A stretch of DNA of 64,000 bases from Ascidia mentula (GCA_947561715.1 OX387197.1:17220266-17284265), one strand, 5' to 3'; positions 22,766-37,249 are shown, numbered from the stretch's first letter. Translations and numbers: made by a program. Notes: generated from the sequence alone by a model not told the origin.

Positions 22766-25700
22766 TTTTTCGAGCCCCAAGCCCACTTAACAATGGGAGA
22801 CATAGGCTGGACTCTGTTTTTTTCGCGACCCACTTAACAATGGGCGAGATAGGGCCGAAGTTTAGACTGGGTGGGATAGGCTGGACTCTGTTTTTTTCGA
22901 GCCCCAAGCCCACTTAACAATGGGAGACATAGGCTGGACTCTGTTTTTTTCGAGACCCACTTAGCAATGGGCGAGATAGGGCCGAAGTTTAGACTGGGTG
23001 GGATAGGCTGGACTCTGTTTTTTTCGAGCCCCAAGCCCACTTAACAATGGGAGACATAGGCTGGACTCTGTTTTTTTCGCAACCAACTTAACAATGGGCG
23101 AGATAGGGCCGAAGTTAAGACTGGGTGGGATAGGCTGGACTCTGTTTTTTTCGAGCCCCAAGCCCACTTAACAATGGGAGACATAGGCTGGACTCTGTTT
23201 TTTTCGCGACCCACTTAATAATGGGCGAGATAGGGCCGAAGTTTAGACTGGGTGAGTTAGGCTGGACTCTGTTTTTTTCGAGCCCCAAGCCCACTTAACA
23301 ATGGGAGACATAGGCTGGACTCTGTTTTTTTCGCGACCCACTTAACAATGGGCGAGATAGGGCCGAAGTAAAGACTGGGTGGGATAGGCTGGACTCTGTT
23401 TTTTTCGAGCCCCAAGCCCACTTAACAATGGGAGACATAGGCCGGACTCTGTTTTTTTCGCAACCAACTTAACAATGGGCGAGATAGGGCCGAAGTAAAG
23501 ACTGGGTGGGATAAGCCGGACTCTGTTTTTTTCGAGCCCCAAGCCCACTTAACAATGGGAGACATAGGCTGGACTCTGTTTTTTTCGCGACCCACTTAAC
23601 AATGGGCGAGATAGGGCCGAAGTTAAGACTGGGTGGGATAGGCTGGACTCTGTTTTTTTCGATCCCCAAGCCCACTTAACAATGGGAGACATAGGCTGGA
23701 CTCTGTTTTTTTCGAGACCCACTTAACAATGGGCGAGATAGGGCCGAAGTTTAGACTGGGTGGGATAGGCTGGACTCTGTTTTTTTCGAGCCCCAAGCCC
23801 ACTTAACAATGGGAGACATAGGCTGGACTCTGTTTTTTTCGCAACCAACTTAACAATGGGCGAGATAGGGCCGAAGTTAAGACTGGGTGGGATAAGCCGG
23901 ACTGTGTTTTTTTCGAGCCCCAAGCCCACTAAACAATGGGAGACATAGGCTGGACTCTGTTTTTTTCGCGACCCACTTAACAATGGGCGAGATAGGGCCG
24001 AAGTTAAGACTGGGTGGGATAGGCTAGACTCTGTTTTTTTCGACCCCAAGCCCACTTAAAAATGGGAGACATAGGCTGGACTCTCTTTTTTTCGCAACCC
24101 ACTTAACAATGGGCGTGATAGGGCCGAAGTTAAGACTGGGTGGGATAGGCTGGACTCTGTTTTTTTCCAGCCCCAAGCCCACTTAACAATGGGAGACATA
24201 GGCTGGACTCTGTTTTTTTCGCGACCCACTTAACAATGGGCGACATAAGCTGGTGTCTGTTTTTTTTCGCGACCCACTTAACAATGGGCGAGATAGGGCT
24301 GAAGTTAAGACTGGGTGGGATAGGCTGGACTCTGTTTTTTTCGAACCCCAAGCCCACTTAACAATGGGAGACATAGGCTGGACTCTGTTTTTTTCGCAAC
24401 CAACTTAACAATGGGCGAGATAGGGCCGAAGTAAAGACTGGGTGGGATAAGCCGGACTCTGTTTTTTTCGAGCCCCAAGCCCACTTAACAATGGGAGACA
24501 TAGGCTGGACTCTGTTTTTTTCGCGACCCACTTAACAATGGGCGAGATAGGGCCGAAGTTAAGACTGGGTGGGATAGGCTGGACTCTGTTTTTTTCGAGC
24601 CCCAAGCCCACTTAACAATGGGAGACATAGGCTGGACTCTGTTTTTTTCGCAACCAACTTAACAATGGGCGAGATAGGGCCGAAGTAAAGACTGGGTGGG
24701 ATAAGCTGGACTCTGTTTTTTTCGAGCCCCAAGCCCACTTAACAATGGGAGACATAGGCTGGACTCTGTTTTTTTCGCGACCCACTTAACAATGGGCGAG
24801 ATAGGGCCGAAGTTAAGACTGGGTGGGATAGGCTGGACTCTGTTTTTTTCGCGACCCACTTAACAATGGGCGAGATAGGGCCGAAGTTTAGACTGGGTGG
24901 GATAGGCTGGACTCTGTTTTTTTCGAGCCCCAAGCCCACTTAACAATGGGAGACATAGGCTGGACTCTGTTTTTTTCGCCACCAACTTAACAATGGGCGA
25001 GATAGGGCCGAAGTTAAGACTGGTTGGGATAGGCTGGACTCTGTTTTTTTCGAGCCCCAAGCCCACTTAACAATGGGAGACATAGGCTGGACTCTGTTTT
25101 TTTCGCAACCAACTTAACAATGGGCGAGATAGGGCCGAAGTAAAGACTGGGTGGGATAAGCCGGACTCTGTTTTTTTCGAGCCCCAAGCCCACTTAACAA
25201 TGGGAGACATAGGCTGGACTCTGTTTTTTTCGCGACCCACTTAACAATGGGCGAGATAGGGCCGAAGTTAAGACTGGGTGGGATAGGCTGGACTCTGTTT
25301 TTTTCGAGCCCCAAGCCCACTTAACAATGGGAGACATAGGCTGGACTCTGTTTTTTTCGCGACCCACTTAACAATGGGCGAGATAGGGCCGAAGTTTAGA
25401 CTGGGTGGGATAGGCTGGACTCTGTTTTTTTCGAGCCCCAAGCCCACTTAACAATGGGAGACATAGGCTGGACTCTGTTTTTTTCGAGACCCACTTAGCA
25501 ATGGGCGAGATAGGGCCGAAGTTTAGACTGGGTGGGATAGGCTGGACTCTGTTTTTTTCGAGCCCCAAGCCCACTTAACAATGGGAGACATAGGCTGGAC
25601 TCTGTTTTTTTCGCAACCAACTTAACAATGGGCGAGATAGGGCCGAAGTTAAGACTGGGTGGGATAGGCTGGACTCTGTTTTTTTCGAGCCCCAAGCCCA

Positions 25701-26246
25701 CTTAACAATGGGAGACATAGGCTGGACTCTGTTTTTTTCGCGACCCACTTAACAATGGGCGAGATAGGGCCGAAGTTTAGACTGGGTGAGTTAGGCTGGA
25801 CTCTGTTTTTTTCGAGCCCCAAGCCCACTTAACAATGGGAGACATAGGCTGGACTCTGTTTTTTTCGCGACCCACTTAACAATGGGCGAGATAGGGCCGA
25901 AGTAAAGACTGGGTGGGATAGGCTGGACTCTGTTTTTTTCGAGCCCCAAGCCCACTTAACAATGGGAGACATAGGCTGGACTCTGTTTTTTTCGCAACCA
26001 ACTTAACAATGGGCGAGATAGGGCCGAAGTAAAGACTGGGTGGGATAAGCCGGACTCTGTTTTTTTCGAGCCCCAAGCCCACTTAACAATGGGAGACATA
26101 GGCTGGACTCTGTTTTTTTCGCGACCCACTTAACAATGGGCGAGATAGGGCCGAAGTTAAGACTGGGTGGGATAGGCTGGACTCTGTTTTTTTCGAGCCC
26201 CAAGCCCACTTAACAATGGGAGACATAGGCTGGACTCTGTTTTTTT
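22295..26246 (+). repeat. Duplication, 2,534-bp offset
   Basis: About 22295-23712 recurs at about 24829-26246. Both copies contain ACTTAGCAATGGG (about 22,963 and 25,497) and GGGTGAGTTAGGC (about 23,252 and 25,786), two rare changes. The copies differ at a few points, such as GGCCGGACTC at 23,441 and TTAATAATGGG at 23,218. Downstream, equivalent T8 blocks continue at an offset of 2,407 bp, 127 bp less, so one dimer has been gained or lost between them. Confidence 0.82.
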
Positions 26247-27794
26247 CGCAACCAACTTAACAATGGGCGAGATAGGGCCGAAGTTAAGACTGGGTGGGAT
26301 AAGCCGGACTGTGTTTTTTTCGAGCCCCAAGCCCACTAAACAATGGGAGACATAGGCTGGACTCTGTTTTTTTCGCGACCCACTTAACAATGGGCGAGAT
26401 AGGGCCGAAGTTAAGACTGGGTGGGATAGGCTAGACTCTGTTTTTTTCGACCCCAAGCCCACTTAAAAATGGGAGACATAGGCTGGACTCTCTTTTTTTC
26501 GCAACCCACTTAACAATGGGCGTGATAGGGCCGAAGTTAAGACTGGGTGGGATAGGCTGGACTCTGTTTTTTTCCAGCCCCAAGCCCACTTAACAATGGG
26601 AGACATAGGCTGGACTCTGTTTTTTTCGCGACCCACTTAACAATGGGCGACATAAGCTGGTGTCTGTTTTTTTTCGCGACCCACTTAACAATGGGCGAGA
26701 TAGGGCTGAAGTTAAGACTGGGTGGGATAGGCTGGACTCTGTTTTTTTCGAACCCCAAGCCCACTTAACAATGGGAGACATAGGCTGGACTCTGTTTTTT
26801 TCGCAACCAACTTAACAATGGGCGAGATAGGGCCGAAGTAAAGACTGGGTGGGATAAGCCGGACTCTGTTTTTTTCGAGCCCCAAGCCCACTTAACAATG
26901 GGAGACATAGGCTGGACTCTGTTTTTTTCGCGACCCACTTAACAATGGGCGAGATAGGGCCGAAGTTAAGACTGGGTGGGATAGGCTGGACTCTGTTTTT
27001 TTCGAGCCCCAAGCCCACTTAACAATGGGAGACATAGGCTGGACTCTGTTTTTTTCGCAACCAACTTAACAATGGGCGAGATAGGGCCGAAGTAAAGACT
27101 GGGTGGGATAAGCTGGACTCTGTTTTTTTCGAGCCCCAAGCCCACTTAACAATGGGAGACATAGGCTGGACTCTGTTTTTTTCGCGACCCACTTAACAAT
27201 GGGCGAGATAGGGCCGAAGTTAAGACTGGGTGGGATAGGCTGGACTCTGTTTTTTTCGATCCCCAAGCCCACTTAACAATGGGAGACATAGGCTGGACTC
27301 TGTTTTTTTCGAGACCCACTTAACAATGGGCGAGATAGGGCCGAAGTTTAGACTGGGTGGGATAGGCTGGACTCTGTTTTTTTCGAGCCCCAAGCCCACT
27401 TAACAATGGGAGACATAGGCTGGACTCTGTTTTTTTCGCAACCAACTTAACAATGGGCGAGATAGGGCCGAAGTTAAGACTGGGTGGGATAAGCCGGACT
27501 GTGTTTTTTTCGAGCCCCAAGCCCACTAAACAATGGGAGACATAGGCTGGACTCTGTTTTTTTCGCGACCCACTTAACAATGGGCGAGATAGGGCCGAAG
27601 TTAAGACTGGGTGGGATAGGCTAGACTCTGTTTTTTTCGACCCCAAGCCCACTTAAAAATGGGAGACATAGGCTGGACTCTCCTTTTTTCGCGACCAACT
27701 TAACAATGGGCGAGATAGGGCCGAAGTTTAGACTGGGTGGGATAGGCTGGACTCTGTTTTTTTCGAGCCCCAAGCCCACTTAACAATGGGAGAT

Positions 27795-29557
27795 ATAGGC
27801 TGGACTCTGTTTTTTTCCAGCCCCAAGCCCACTTAACAATGGGAGATATAGGCTGGACTCTGTTTTTTTCGCGACCCACTTAACAATGGGCGAGATAGGG
27901 CCGAAGTTAAGACTGGGTGGGATAGGCTGGACTCTGTTTTTTTCCAGCCCCAAGCCCACTTAACAATGGGAGACATAGGCTGGACTCTGTTTTTTTCGCG
28001 ACCCACTTAACAATGGGCGACATAAGCTGGTGTCTGTTTTTTTTCGCGACCCACTTAACAATGGGCGAGATAGGGCCGAAGTTAAGACTGGGTGGGATAG
28101 GCTGGACTCTGTTTTTTTCGAGCCCCAAGCCCACTTAACAATGGGAGACATAGGCTGGACTCTGTTTTTTTCGCGACCCACTTAACAATGGGCGAGATAT
28201 GGCCGAAGTTTAGACTGGGTGGGATAGGCTGGACTCTGTTTTTTTCGAGCCCCAAGCCCACTTAACAATGGGAGACATAGGCTGGACTCTGTTTTTTTCG
28301 CCACCAACTTAACAATGGGCGAGATAGGGCCGAAGTTAAGACTGGGTGGGATAAGCCGGACTGTGTTTTTTTCGAGCCCCAAGCCCACTAAACAATGGGA
28401 GACATAGGCTGGACTCTGTTTTTTTCGCGACCCACTTAACAATGGGCGAGATAGGGCCGAAGTTAAGACTGGGTGGGATAGGCTAGACTCTGTTTTTTTC
28501 GACCCCAAGCCCACTTAAAAATGGGAGACATAGGCTGGACTCTCTTTTTTTCGCGACCAACTTAACAATGGGCGAGATAGGGCCGAAGTTTAGACTGGGT
28601 GGGATAGGCTGGACTCTGTTTTTTTCGAGCCCCAAGCCCACTTAACAATGGGAGATATAGGCTGGACTCTGTTTTTTTCGCGACCCACTTAACAATGGGC
28701 GAGATAGGGCCGAAGTTAAGACTGGGTGGGATAGGCTGGACTCTGTTTTTTTCCAGCCCCAAGCCCACTTAACAATGGGAGATATAGGCTGGACTCTGTT
28801 TTTTTCGCGACCCACTTAACAATGGGCGAGATAGGGCCGAAGTTAAGACTGGGTGGGATAGGCTGGACTCTGTTTTTTTCCAGCCCCAAGCCCACTTAAC
28901 AATGGGAGACATAGGCTGGACTCTGTTTTTTTCGCGACCCACTTAACAATGGGCGACATAAGCTGGTGTCTGTTTTTTTTCGCGACCCACTTAACAATGG
29001 GCGAGATAGGGCCGAAGTTAAGACTGGGTGGGATAGGCTGGACTCTGTTTTTTTCGAGCCCCAAGCCCACTTAACAATGGGAGACATAGGCTGGACTCTG
29101 TTTTTTTCGCGACCCACTTAACAATGGGCGAGATAGGGCCGAAGTTTAGACTGGGTGGGATAGGCTGGACTCTGTTTTTTTCGAGCCCCAAGCCCACTTA
29201 ACAATGGGAGACATAGGCTGGACTCTGTTTTTTTCGCCACCAACTTAACAATGGGCGAGATAGGGCCGAAGTTAAGACTGGTTGGGATAGGCTGGACTCT
29301 GTTTTTTTCGAGCCCCAAGCCCACTTAACAATGGGAGACATAGGCTGGACTCTGTTTTTTTCGCAACCAACTTAACAATGGGCGAGATAGGGCCGAAGTA
29401 AAGACTGGGTGGGATAAGCCGGACTCTGTTTTTTTCGAGCCCCAAGCCCACTTAACAATGGGAGACATAGGCTGGACTCTGTTTTTTTCGCGACCCACTT
29501 AACAATGGGCGAGATAGGGCCGAAGTTAAGACTGGGTGGGATAGGCTGGACTCTGTT
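27795..29557 (+). repeat. Block recurring 6,792 bp upstream (copy 2)
   Basis: Second copy of about 21003-22765. Its portion 27847-28753 was then copied again to about 29466-30372 at an offset of 1,619 bp; the GATATGGCC change is present in both of these (28,197 and 29,816) but absent from the 21-kb copy, which gives the order of events. Confidence 0.78.
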
Positions 29558-30372
29558 TTTTTCCAGCCCCAAGCCCACTTAACAATGGGAGACATAGGCT
29601 GGACTCTGTTTTTTTCGCGACCCACTTAACAATGGGCGACATAAGCTGGTGTCTGTTTTTTTTCGCGACCCACTTAACAATGGGCGAGATAGGGCCGAAG
29701 TTAAGACTGGGTGGGATAGGCTGGACTCTGTTTTTTTCGAGCCCCAAGCCCACTTAACAATGGGAGACATAGGCTGGACTCTGTTTTTTTCGCGACCCAC
29801 TTAACAATGGGCGAGATATGGCCGAAGTTTAGACTGGGTGGGATAGGCTGGACTCTGTTTTTTTCGAGCCCCAAGCCCACTTAACAATGGGAGACATAGG
29901 CTGGACTCTGTTTTTTTCGCCACCAACTTAACAATGGGCGAGATAGGGCCGAAGTTAAGACTGGGTGGGATAAGCCGGACTGTGTTTTTTTCGAGCCCCA
30001 AGCCCACTAAACAATGGGAGACATAGGCTGGACTCTGTTTTTTTCGCGACCCACTTAACAATGGGCGAGATAGGGCCGAAGTTAAGACTGGGTGGGATAG
30101 GCTAGACTCTGTTTTTTTCGACCCCAAGCCCACTTAAAAATGGGAGACATAGGCTGGACTCTCTTTTTTTCGCGACCAACTTAACAATGGGCGAGATAGG
30201 GCCGAAGTTTAGACTGGGTGGGATAGGCTGGACTCTGTTTTTTTCGAGCCCCAAGCCCACTTAACAATGGGAGATATAGGCTGGACTCTGTTTTTTTCGC
30301 GACCCACTTAACAATGGGCGAGATAGGGCCGAAGTTAAGACTGGGTGGGATAGGCTGGACTCTGTTTTTTTC
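29466..30372 (+). repeat. Copy of 27847-28753, 1,619-bp offset
   Basis: The C/T8-B pair, CCACCAAC, ACTAAAC, CTAGACTCTG and TTAAAAATGGG variants appear in the same order as in the parent, along with the private GATATGGCC change. It contains the last T8-B module before a T8-free stretch of nearly 24 kb. Confidence 0.78.
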
Positions 30373-31022
30373 GAGCCCCAAGCCCACTTAACAATGGGAG
30401 ACATAGGCTGGACTCTGTTTTTTTCGCAACCAACTTAACAATGGGCGAGATAGGGCCGAAGTAAAGACTGGGTGGGATAAGCCGGACTCTGTTTTTTTCG
30501 AGCCCCAAGCCCACTTAACAATGGGAGACATAGGCTGGACTCTGTTTTTTTCGCGACCCACTTAACAATGGGCGAGATAGGGCCGAAGTTTAGACTGGGT
30601 GGGATAGGCTGGACTCTGTTTTTTTCGAGCCCCAAGCCCACTTAACAATGGGAGACATAGGCTGGACTCTGTTTTTTTCGAGACCCACTTAGCAATGGGC
30701 GAGATAGGGCCGAAGTTTAGACTGGGTGGGATAGGCTGGACTCTGTTTTTTTCGAGCCCCAAGCCCACTTAACAATGGGAGACATAGGCTGGACTCTGTT
30801 TTTTTCGCAACCAACTTAACAATGGGCGAGATAGGGCCGAAGTTAAGACTGGGTGGGATAGGCTGGACTCTGTTTTTTTCGAGCCCCAAGCCCACTTAAC
30901 AATGGGAGACATAGGCTGGACTCTGTTTTTTTCGCGACCCACTTAACAATGGGCGAGATAGGGCCGAAGTTTAGACTGGGTGAGTTAGGCTGGACTCTGT
31001 TTTTTTCGAGCCCCAAGCCCAC

Positions 31023-33344
31023 TTAACAATGGGAGACATAGGCTGGACTCTGTTTTTTTCGCCACCAACTTAACAATGGGCGAGATAGGGCCGAAGTTAA
31101 GACTGGTTGGGATAGGCTGGACTCTGTTTTTTTCGAGCCCCAAGCCCACTTAACAGTGGGAGACATAGGCTGGACTCTGTTTTTTCGCGACCCACTTAAC
31201 AATGGGCGAGATAGGGCCGAAGTAAAGACTGGGTGGGATAGGCTGGACTCTGTTTTTTTCGCGACCCACTTAACAATGGGCGAGATAGGGCCGAAGTTAA
31301 GACTGGGTGGGATAGGCTGGACTCTGTTTTTTTCGAGCCCCAAGCCCACTTAACAATGGGAGATATAGGCTGGACTCTGTTTTTTTCGCGACCCACTTAA
31401 CAATGGGCGAGATAGGGCCGAAGTAAAGACTGGGTGGGATAGGCTGGACTCTGTTTTTTTCGAGACCCACTTAACAATGGGCGAGATAGGGTCGAAGTTA
31501 AGACTGGGTGGGATAGGCTGGACTCTGTTTTTTTCGAGCCCCAAGCCCACTTAACAATGGGAGACATAGGCTGGACTCTGTTTTTTTCGCGACCCACTTA
31601 ACAATGGGCGAGATAGGGCCGAAGTTTAGACTGGGTGGGATAGGCTGGACTCTGTTTTTTTCGAGCCCCAAGCCCACTTAACTATGGGAGACATAGGCTG
31701 GACTCTGTTTTTTTCGCCACCAACTTAACAATGGGCGAGATAGGGCCGAAGTTAAGACTGGTTGGGATAGGCTGGACTCTGTTTTTTTCGAGCCCCAAGC
31801 CCACTTAACAGTGGGAGACATAGGCTGGACTCTGTTTTTTCGCGACCCACTTAACAATGGGCGAGATAGGGCCGAAGTAAAGACTGGGTGGGATAGGCTG
31901 GACTCTGTTTTTTTCGAGCCCCAAGCCCACTTAACAATGGGAGATATAGGCTGGACTCTGTTTTTTTCGCGACCCACTTAACAATGGGCGAGATAGGGCC
32001 GAAGTAAAGACTGGGTGGGATAGGCTGGACTCTGTTTTTTTCGAGACCCACTTAACAATGGGCGAGATAGGGTCGAAGTTAAGACTGGGTGGGATAGGCT
32101 GGACTCTGGTTTTTTCGAGCCCCAAGCCCACTTAACAATGGGAGACATAGGCTGGACTCTGTTTTTTTCGAGACCCACTTAACAATGGGCGAGATAGGGC
32201 CGAAGTTTAGACTGGGTGGGATAGGCTGCACTCTGTTTTTTTCGAGCCCCAAGCCCACTTAACAATGGGAGACATAGGCTGGACTCTGTTTTTTTCGCAA
32301 CCAACTTAACAATGGGCGAGATAGGGCCGAAGTTAAGACTGGGTGGGATAAGCCGGACTGTGTTTTTTTCGAGCCCCAAGCCCACTAAACAATGGGAGAC
32401 ATAGGCTGGACTCTGTTTTTTTCGCGACCCACTTAACAATGGGCGAGATAGGGCCGAAGTTAAGACTGGGTGGGATAAGCCGGACTGTGTTTTTTTCGAG
32501 CCCCAAGCCCACTAAACAATGGGAGACATAGGCTGGACTCTGTTTTTTTCGCGACCCACTTAACAATGGGCGAGATAGGGCCGAAGTTAAGACTTGGTGG
32601 GATAGGCTGGACTCTGTTTTTTTCGAGCCCCAAGCCCACTTAACAATGGGAGATATAGGCTGGACTTTGTTTTTTTCGCGACCCACTTAACAATGGGCGA
32701 GATAGGGCTGAAGTTAAGACTGGGTGGGCTAGGCTGGACTCTGTTTTTTTCGAGCCCCAAGCCCACTTAACAATGGGAGACATAGGCTGGACTCTGTTTT
32801 TTTCGCGACCCACTTAACAATGGGCGAGATAGGGCCGAAGTAAAGACTGGGTGGGATAGGCTGGACTCTGTTTTTTTCGAGCCCCAAGCCCACTTAACAA
32901 TGGGAGACATAGGCTGGACTCTGTTTTTTTCGAGACCCACTTAACAATGGGCGAGATAGGGTCGAAGTTAAGACTGGGTGGGATAGGCTGGACTCTGGTT
33001 TTTTCGAGCCCCAAGCCCACTTAACAATGGGAGACATAGGCTGGACTCTGTTTTTTTCGAGCCCCAAGCCCACTTAACAATGGGAGACATAGGCTGGACT
33101 CTGTTTTTTTCGCAACCAACTTAACAATGGGCGAGATAGGGCCGAAGTTAAGACTGGGTGGGATAAGCCGGATTGTGTTTTTTTCGAGCCCCAAGCCCAC
33201 TAAACAATGGGAGACATAGGCTGGACTCTGTTTTTTTCGCGACCCACTTAACAATGGGCGAGATAGGGCCGAAGTTAAGACTGGGTGGGATAGGCTGGAC
33301 TCTGTTTTTTTCGAGCCCCAAGCCCACTTAACAATGGGAGACAT
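31023..33344 (+). repeat. Dispersed copy of the 10.95-12.69-kb segment
   Basis: About 31,023-31,597 matches 10,952-11,526 at an offset of 20,071 bp, and about 31,931-33,344 matches 11,279-12,692 at 20,652 bp. The 581-bp change of offset means that roughly 11.28-11.53 kb is represented twice here, around an inserted segment. The block carries the CAGTGGG/T6-B unit, the ATATAGGC variants and the CTCTGG-T6 variants. It marks the start of the T6-lineage domain. Confidence 0.78.
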
Positions 33345-35511
33345 AGGCTGGACTCTCTTTTTTTCGCGACCAACTTAAAATGGGCGAGATAGGGCCGAAG
33401 TTTAGACTGGGTGGGATAGGCTGGACTCTGTTTTTTTCGAGCCCCAAGCCCACTTAACAATGGGAGATATAGGCTGGACTCTGTTTTTTTCGCGACCCAC
33501 TTAACAATGGGCGAGATAGGGCCGAAGTTAAGACTGGGTGGGATAAGCCGGACTCTGTTTTTTTCGAGCCCCAAGCCCACTTAACAATGGGAGACATAGG
33601 CTGGACTCTGTTTTTTTCGCGACCCACTTAACAATGGGCGAGATAGGGCCGAAGTTAAGACTGGGTGGGATAGGCTGGACTCTGTTTTTTTCGAGCCCCA
33701 AGCCCACTTAACAATGGGAGACATAGGCTGGACTCTGTTTTTTTCGCGACCCACTTAACAATGGGCGAGATAGGGCCGAAGTTTAGACTGGGTGGGATAG
33801 GCTGGACTCTGTTTTTTTCGAGCCCCAAGCCCACTTAACAATGGGAGACATAGGCTGGACTCTGTTTTTTTCGCCACCAACTTAACAATGGGCGAGATAG
33901 GGCCGAAGTTAAGACTGGTTGGGATAGGCTGGACTCTGTTTTTTTCGAGCCCCAAGCCCACTTAACAGTGGGAGACATAGGCTGGACTCTGTTTTTTCGC
34001 GACCCACTTAACAATGGGCGAGATAGAGCCGAAGTAAAGACTGGGTGGGATAGGCTGGACTCTGTTTTTTTCGCGACCCACTTAACAATGGGCGAGATAG
34101 GGCCGAAGTTAAGACTGGGTGGGATAGGCTGGACTCTGTTTTTTTCGAGCCCCAAGCCCACTTAACAATGGGAGACATAGGCTGGACTCTCTTTTTTTCG
34201 CGACCAACTTAAAATGGGCGAGATAGGGCCGAAGTTTAGACTGGGTGGGATAGGCTGGACTCTGTTTTTTTCGAGCCCCAAGCCCACTTAACAATGGGAG
34301 ATATAGGCTGGACTCTGTTTTTTTCGCGACCCACTTAACAATGGGCGAGATAGGGCCGAAGTTAAGACTGGGTGGGATAGGCTGGACTCTGTTTTTTTCG
34401 AGCCCCAAGCCCACTTAACAATGGGAGACATAGGCTGGACTCTCTTTTTTTCGCGACCAACTTAAAATGGGCGAGATAGGGCCGAAGTTTAGACTGGGTG
34501 GGATAGGCTGGACTCTGTTTTTTTCGAGCCCCAAGCCCACTTAACAGTGGGAGACATAGGCTGGACTCTGTTTTTTCGCGACCCACTTAACAATGGGCGA
34601 GATAGGGCCGAAGTAAAGACTGGGTGGGATAGGCTGGACTCTGTTTTTTTCGCGACCCACTTAACAATGGGCGAGATAGGGCCGAAGTTAAGACTGGGTG
34701 GGATAGGCTGGACTCTGTTTTTTTCGAGCCCCAAGCCCACTTAACAATGGGAGATATAGGCTGGACTCTGTTTTTTTCGCGACCCACTTAACAATGGGCG
34801 AGATAGGGCCGAAGTAAAGACTGGGTGGGATAGGCTGGACTCTGTTTTTTTCGAGACCCACTTAACAATGGGCGAGATAGGGTCGAAGTTAAGACTGGGT
34901 GGGATAGGCTGGACTCTGTTTTTTTCGAGCCCCAAGCCCACTTAACAATGGGAGACATAGGCTGGACTCTGTTTTTTTCGCGACCCACTTAACAATGGGC
35001 GAGATAGGGCCGAAGTTTAGACTGGGTGGGATAGGCTGGACTCTGTTTTTTTCGAGCCCCAAGCCCACTTAACTATGGGAGACATAGGCTGGACTCTGTT
35101 TTTTTCGCCACCAACTTAACAATGGGCGAGATAGGGCCGAAGTTAAGACTGGTTGGGATAGGCTGGACTCTGTTTTTTTCGAGCCCCAAGCCCACTTAAC
35201 AGTGGGAGACATAGGCTGGACTCTGTTTTTTCGCGACCCACTTAACAATGGGCGAGATAGGGCCGAAGTAAAGACTGGGTGGGATAGGCTGGACTCTGTT
35301 TTTTTCGAGCCCCAAGCCCACTTAACAATGGGAGATATAGGCTGGACTCTGTTTTTTTCGCGACCCACTTAACAATGGGCGAGATAGGGCCGAAGTAAAG
35401 ACTGGGTGGGATAGGCTGGACTCTGTTTTTTTCGAGACCCACTTAACAATGGGCGAGATAGGGTCGAAGTTAAGACTGGGTGGGATAGGCTGGACTCTGG
35501 TTTTTTCGAGC
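31110..35511 (+). repeat. Block duplication, 3,391-bp offset
   Basis: About 31110-32120 recurs at about 34501-35511, including two T6-B modules in each copy, an AACTATGGG change (31,681 and 35,072) and ATATAGGC A modules. Right after the second copy a 201-bp A-B-B unit (53+74+74) is doubled, with equivalent variants at 35,322 and 35,523. Confidence 0.77.
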
Positions 35512-37249
35512 CCCAAGCCCACTTAACAATGGGAGATATAGGCTGGACTCTGTTTTTTTCGCGACCCACTTAACAATGGGCGAGATAGGGCCGAAGTAAA
35601 GACTGGGTGGGATAGGCTGGACTCTGTTTTTTTCGAGACCCACTTAACAATGGGCGAGATAGGGTCGAAGTTAAGACTGGGTGGGATAGGCTGGACTCTG
35701 GTTTTTTCGAGCCCCAAGCCCACTTAACAATGGGAGACATAGGCTGGACTCTGTTTTTTTCGAGCCCCAAGCCCACTTAACAATGGGAGACATAGGCTGG
35801 ACTCTGTTTTTTTCGCAACCAACTTAACAATGGGCGAGATAGGGCCGAAGTTAAGACTGGGTGGGATAAGCCGGATTGTGTTTTTTTCGAGCCCCAAGCC
35901 CACTAAACAATGGGAGACATAGGCTGGACTCTGTTTTTTTCGCGACCCACTTAACAATGGGCGAGATAGGGCCGAAGTTAAGACTGGGTGGGATAGGCTG
36001 GACTCTGTTTTTTTCGAGCCCCAAGCCCACTTAACAATGGGAGACATAGGCTGGACTCTCTTTTTTTCGCGACCAACTTAAAATGGGCGAGATAGGGCCG
36101 AAGTTTAGACTGGGTGGGATAGGCTGGACTCTGTTTTTTTCGAGCCCCAAGCCCACTTAACAATGGGAGATATAGGCTGGACTCTGTTTTTTTCGCGACC
36201 CACTTAACAATGGGCGAGATAGGGCCGAAGTTAAGACTGGGTGGGATAAGCCGGACTCTGTTTTTTTCGAGCCCCAAGCCCACTTAACAATGGGAGACAT
36301 AGGCTGGACTCTCTTTTTTTCGCGACCCACTTAACAATGGGCGAGATAGGGCCGAAGTTAAGACTGGGTGGGATAGGCTGGACTCTGTTTTTTTCGAGCC
36401 CCAAGCCCACTTAACAATGGGAGACATAGGCTGGACTCTGTTTTTTTCGCGACCCACTTAACAATGGGCGAGATAGGGCCGAAGTTTAGACTGGGTGGGA
36501 TAGGCTGGACTCTGTTTTTTTCGAGCCCCAAGCCCACTTAACAATGGGAGACATAGGCTGGACTCTGTTTTTTTCGCCACCAACTTAACAATGGGCGAGA
36601 TAGGGCCGAAGTTAAGACTGGTTGGGATAGGCTGGACTCTGTTTTTTTCGAGCCCCAAGCCCACTTAACAGTGGGAGACATAGGCTGGACTCTGTTTTTT
36701 CGCGACCCACTTAACAATGGGCGAGATAGAGCCGAAGTAAAGACTGGGTGGGATAGGCTGGACTCTGTTTTTTTCGCGACCCACTTAACAATGGGCGAGA
36801 TAGGGCCGAAGTTAAGACTGGGTGGGATAGGCTGGACTCTGTTTTTTTCGAGCCCCAAGCCCACTTAACAATGGGAGACATAGGCTGGACTCTCTTTTTT
36901 TCGCGACCAACTTAAAATGGGCGAGATAGGGCCGAAGTTTAGACTGGGTGGGATAGGCTGGACTCTGTTTTTTTCGAGCCCCAAGCCCACTTAACAATGG
37001 GAGATATAGGCTGGACTCTGTTTTTTTCGCGACCCACTTAACAATGGGCGAGATAGGGCCGAAGTTAAGACTGGGTGGGATAGGCTGGACTCTGTTTTTT
37101 TCGAGCCCCAAGCCCACTTAACAATGGGAGACATAGGCTGGACTCTCTTTTTTTCGCGACCAACTTAAAATGGGCGAGATAGGGCCGAAGTTTAGACTGG
37201 GTGGGATAGGCTGGACTCTGTTTTTTTCGAGCCCCAAGCCCACTTAACA
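32909..37249 (+). repeat. Block duplication, 2,703-bp offset
   Basis: About 32909-34546 recurs at about 35612-37249. Both contain GATTGTG, the one-base-deleted TTAAAATGGG B modules, and a GATAGAGCC change (about 34,024 and 36,727). The copies part at 34547/37250 (CAGTGGG versus CAATGGG). Confidence 0.78.
33343..33415 (+). repeat. B module with one-base deletion (TTAAAATGGG), 73 bp
   Basis: The box reads ACTTAAAATGGG instead of ACTTAACAATGGG, a net loss of one base. I find the same change seven times: about 33,376, 34,209, 34,461, 36,075, 36,911, 37,162 and 40,283, and nowhere else. The deletion alters the phase of the repeat, so opposite-strand chance frames in these places run to 101 codons. 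It is a clean tracer for local spread within about 7 kb. Confidence 0.85.

Noticed and set aside
23241..23280. Telomere-like repeat suggested by TTAGGC in the GGGTGAGTTAGGC variant.
   Set aside because: It is a rare isolated change seen near 23.25, 25.79 and 30.98 kb in copied blocks, not a tandem run of telomere units.
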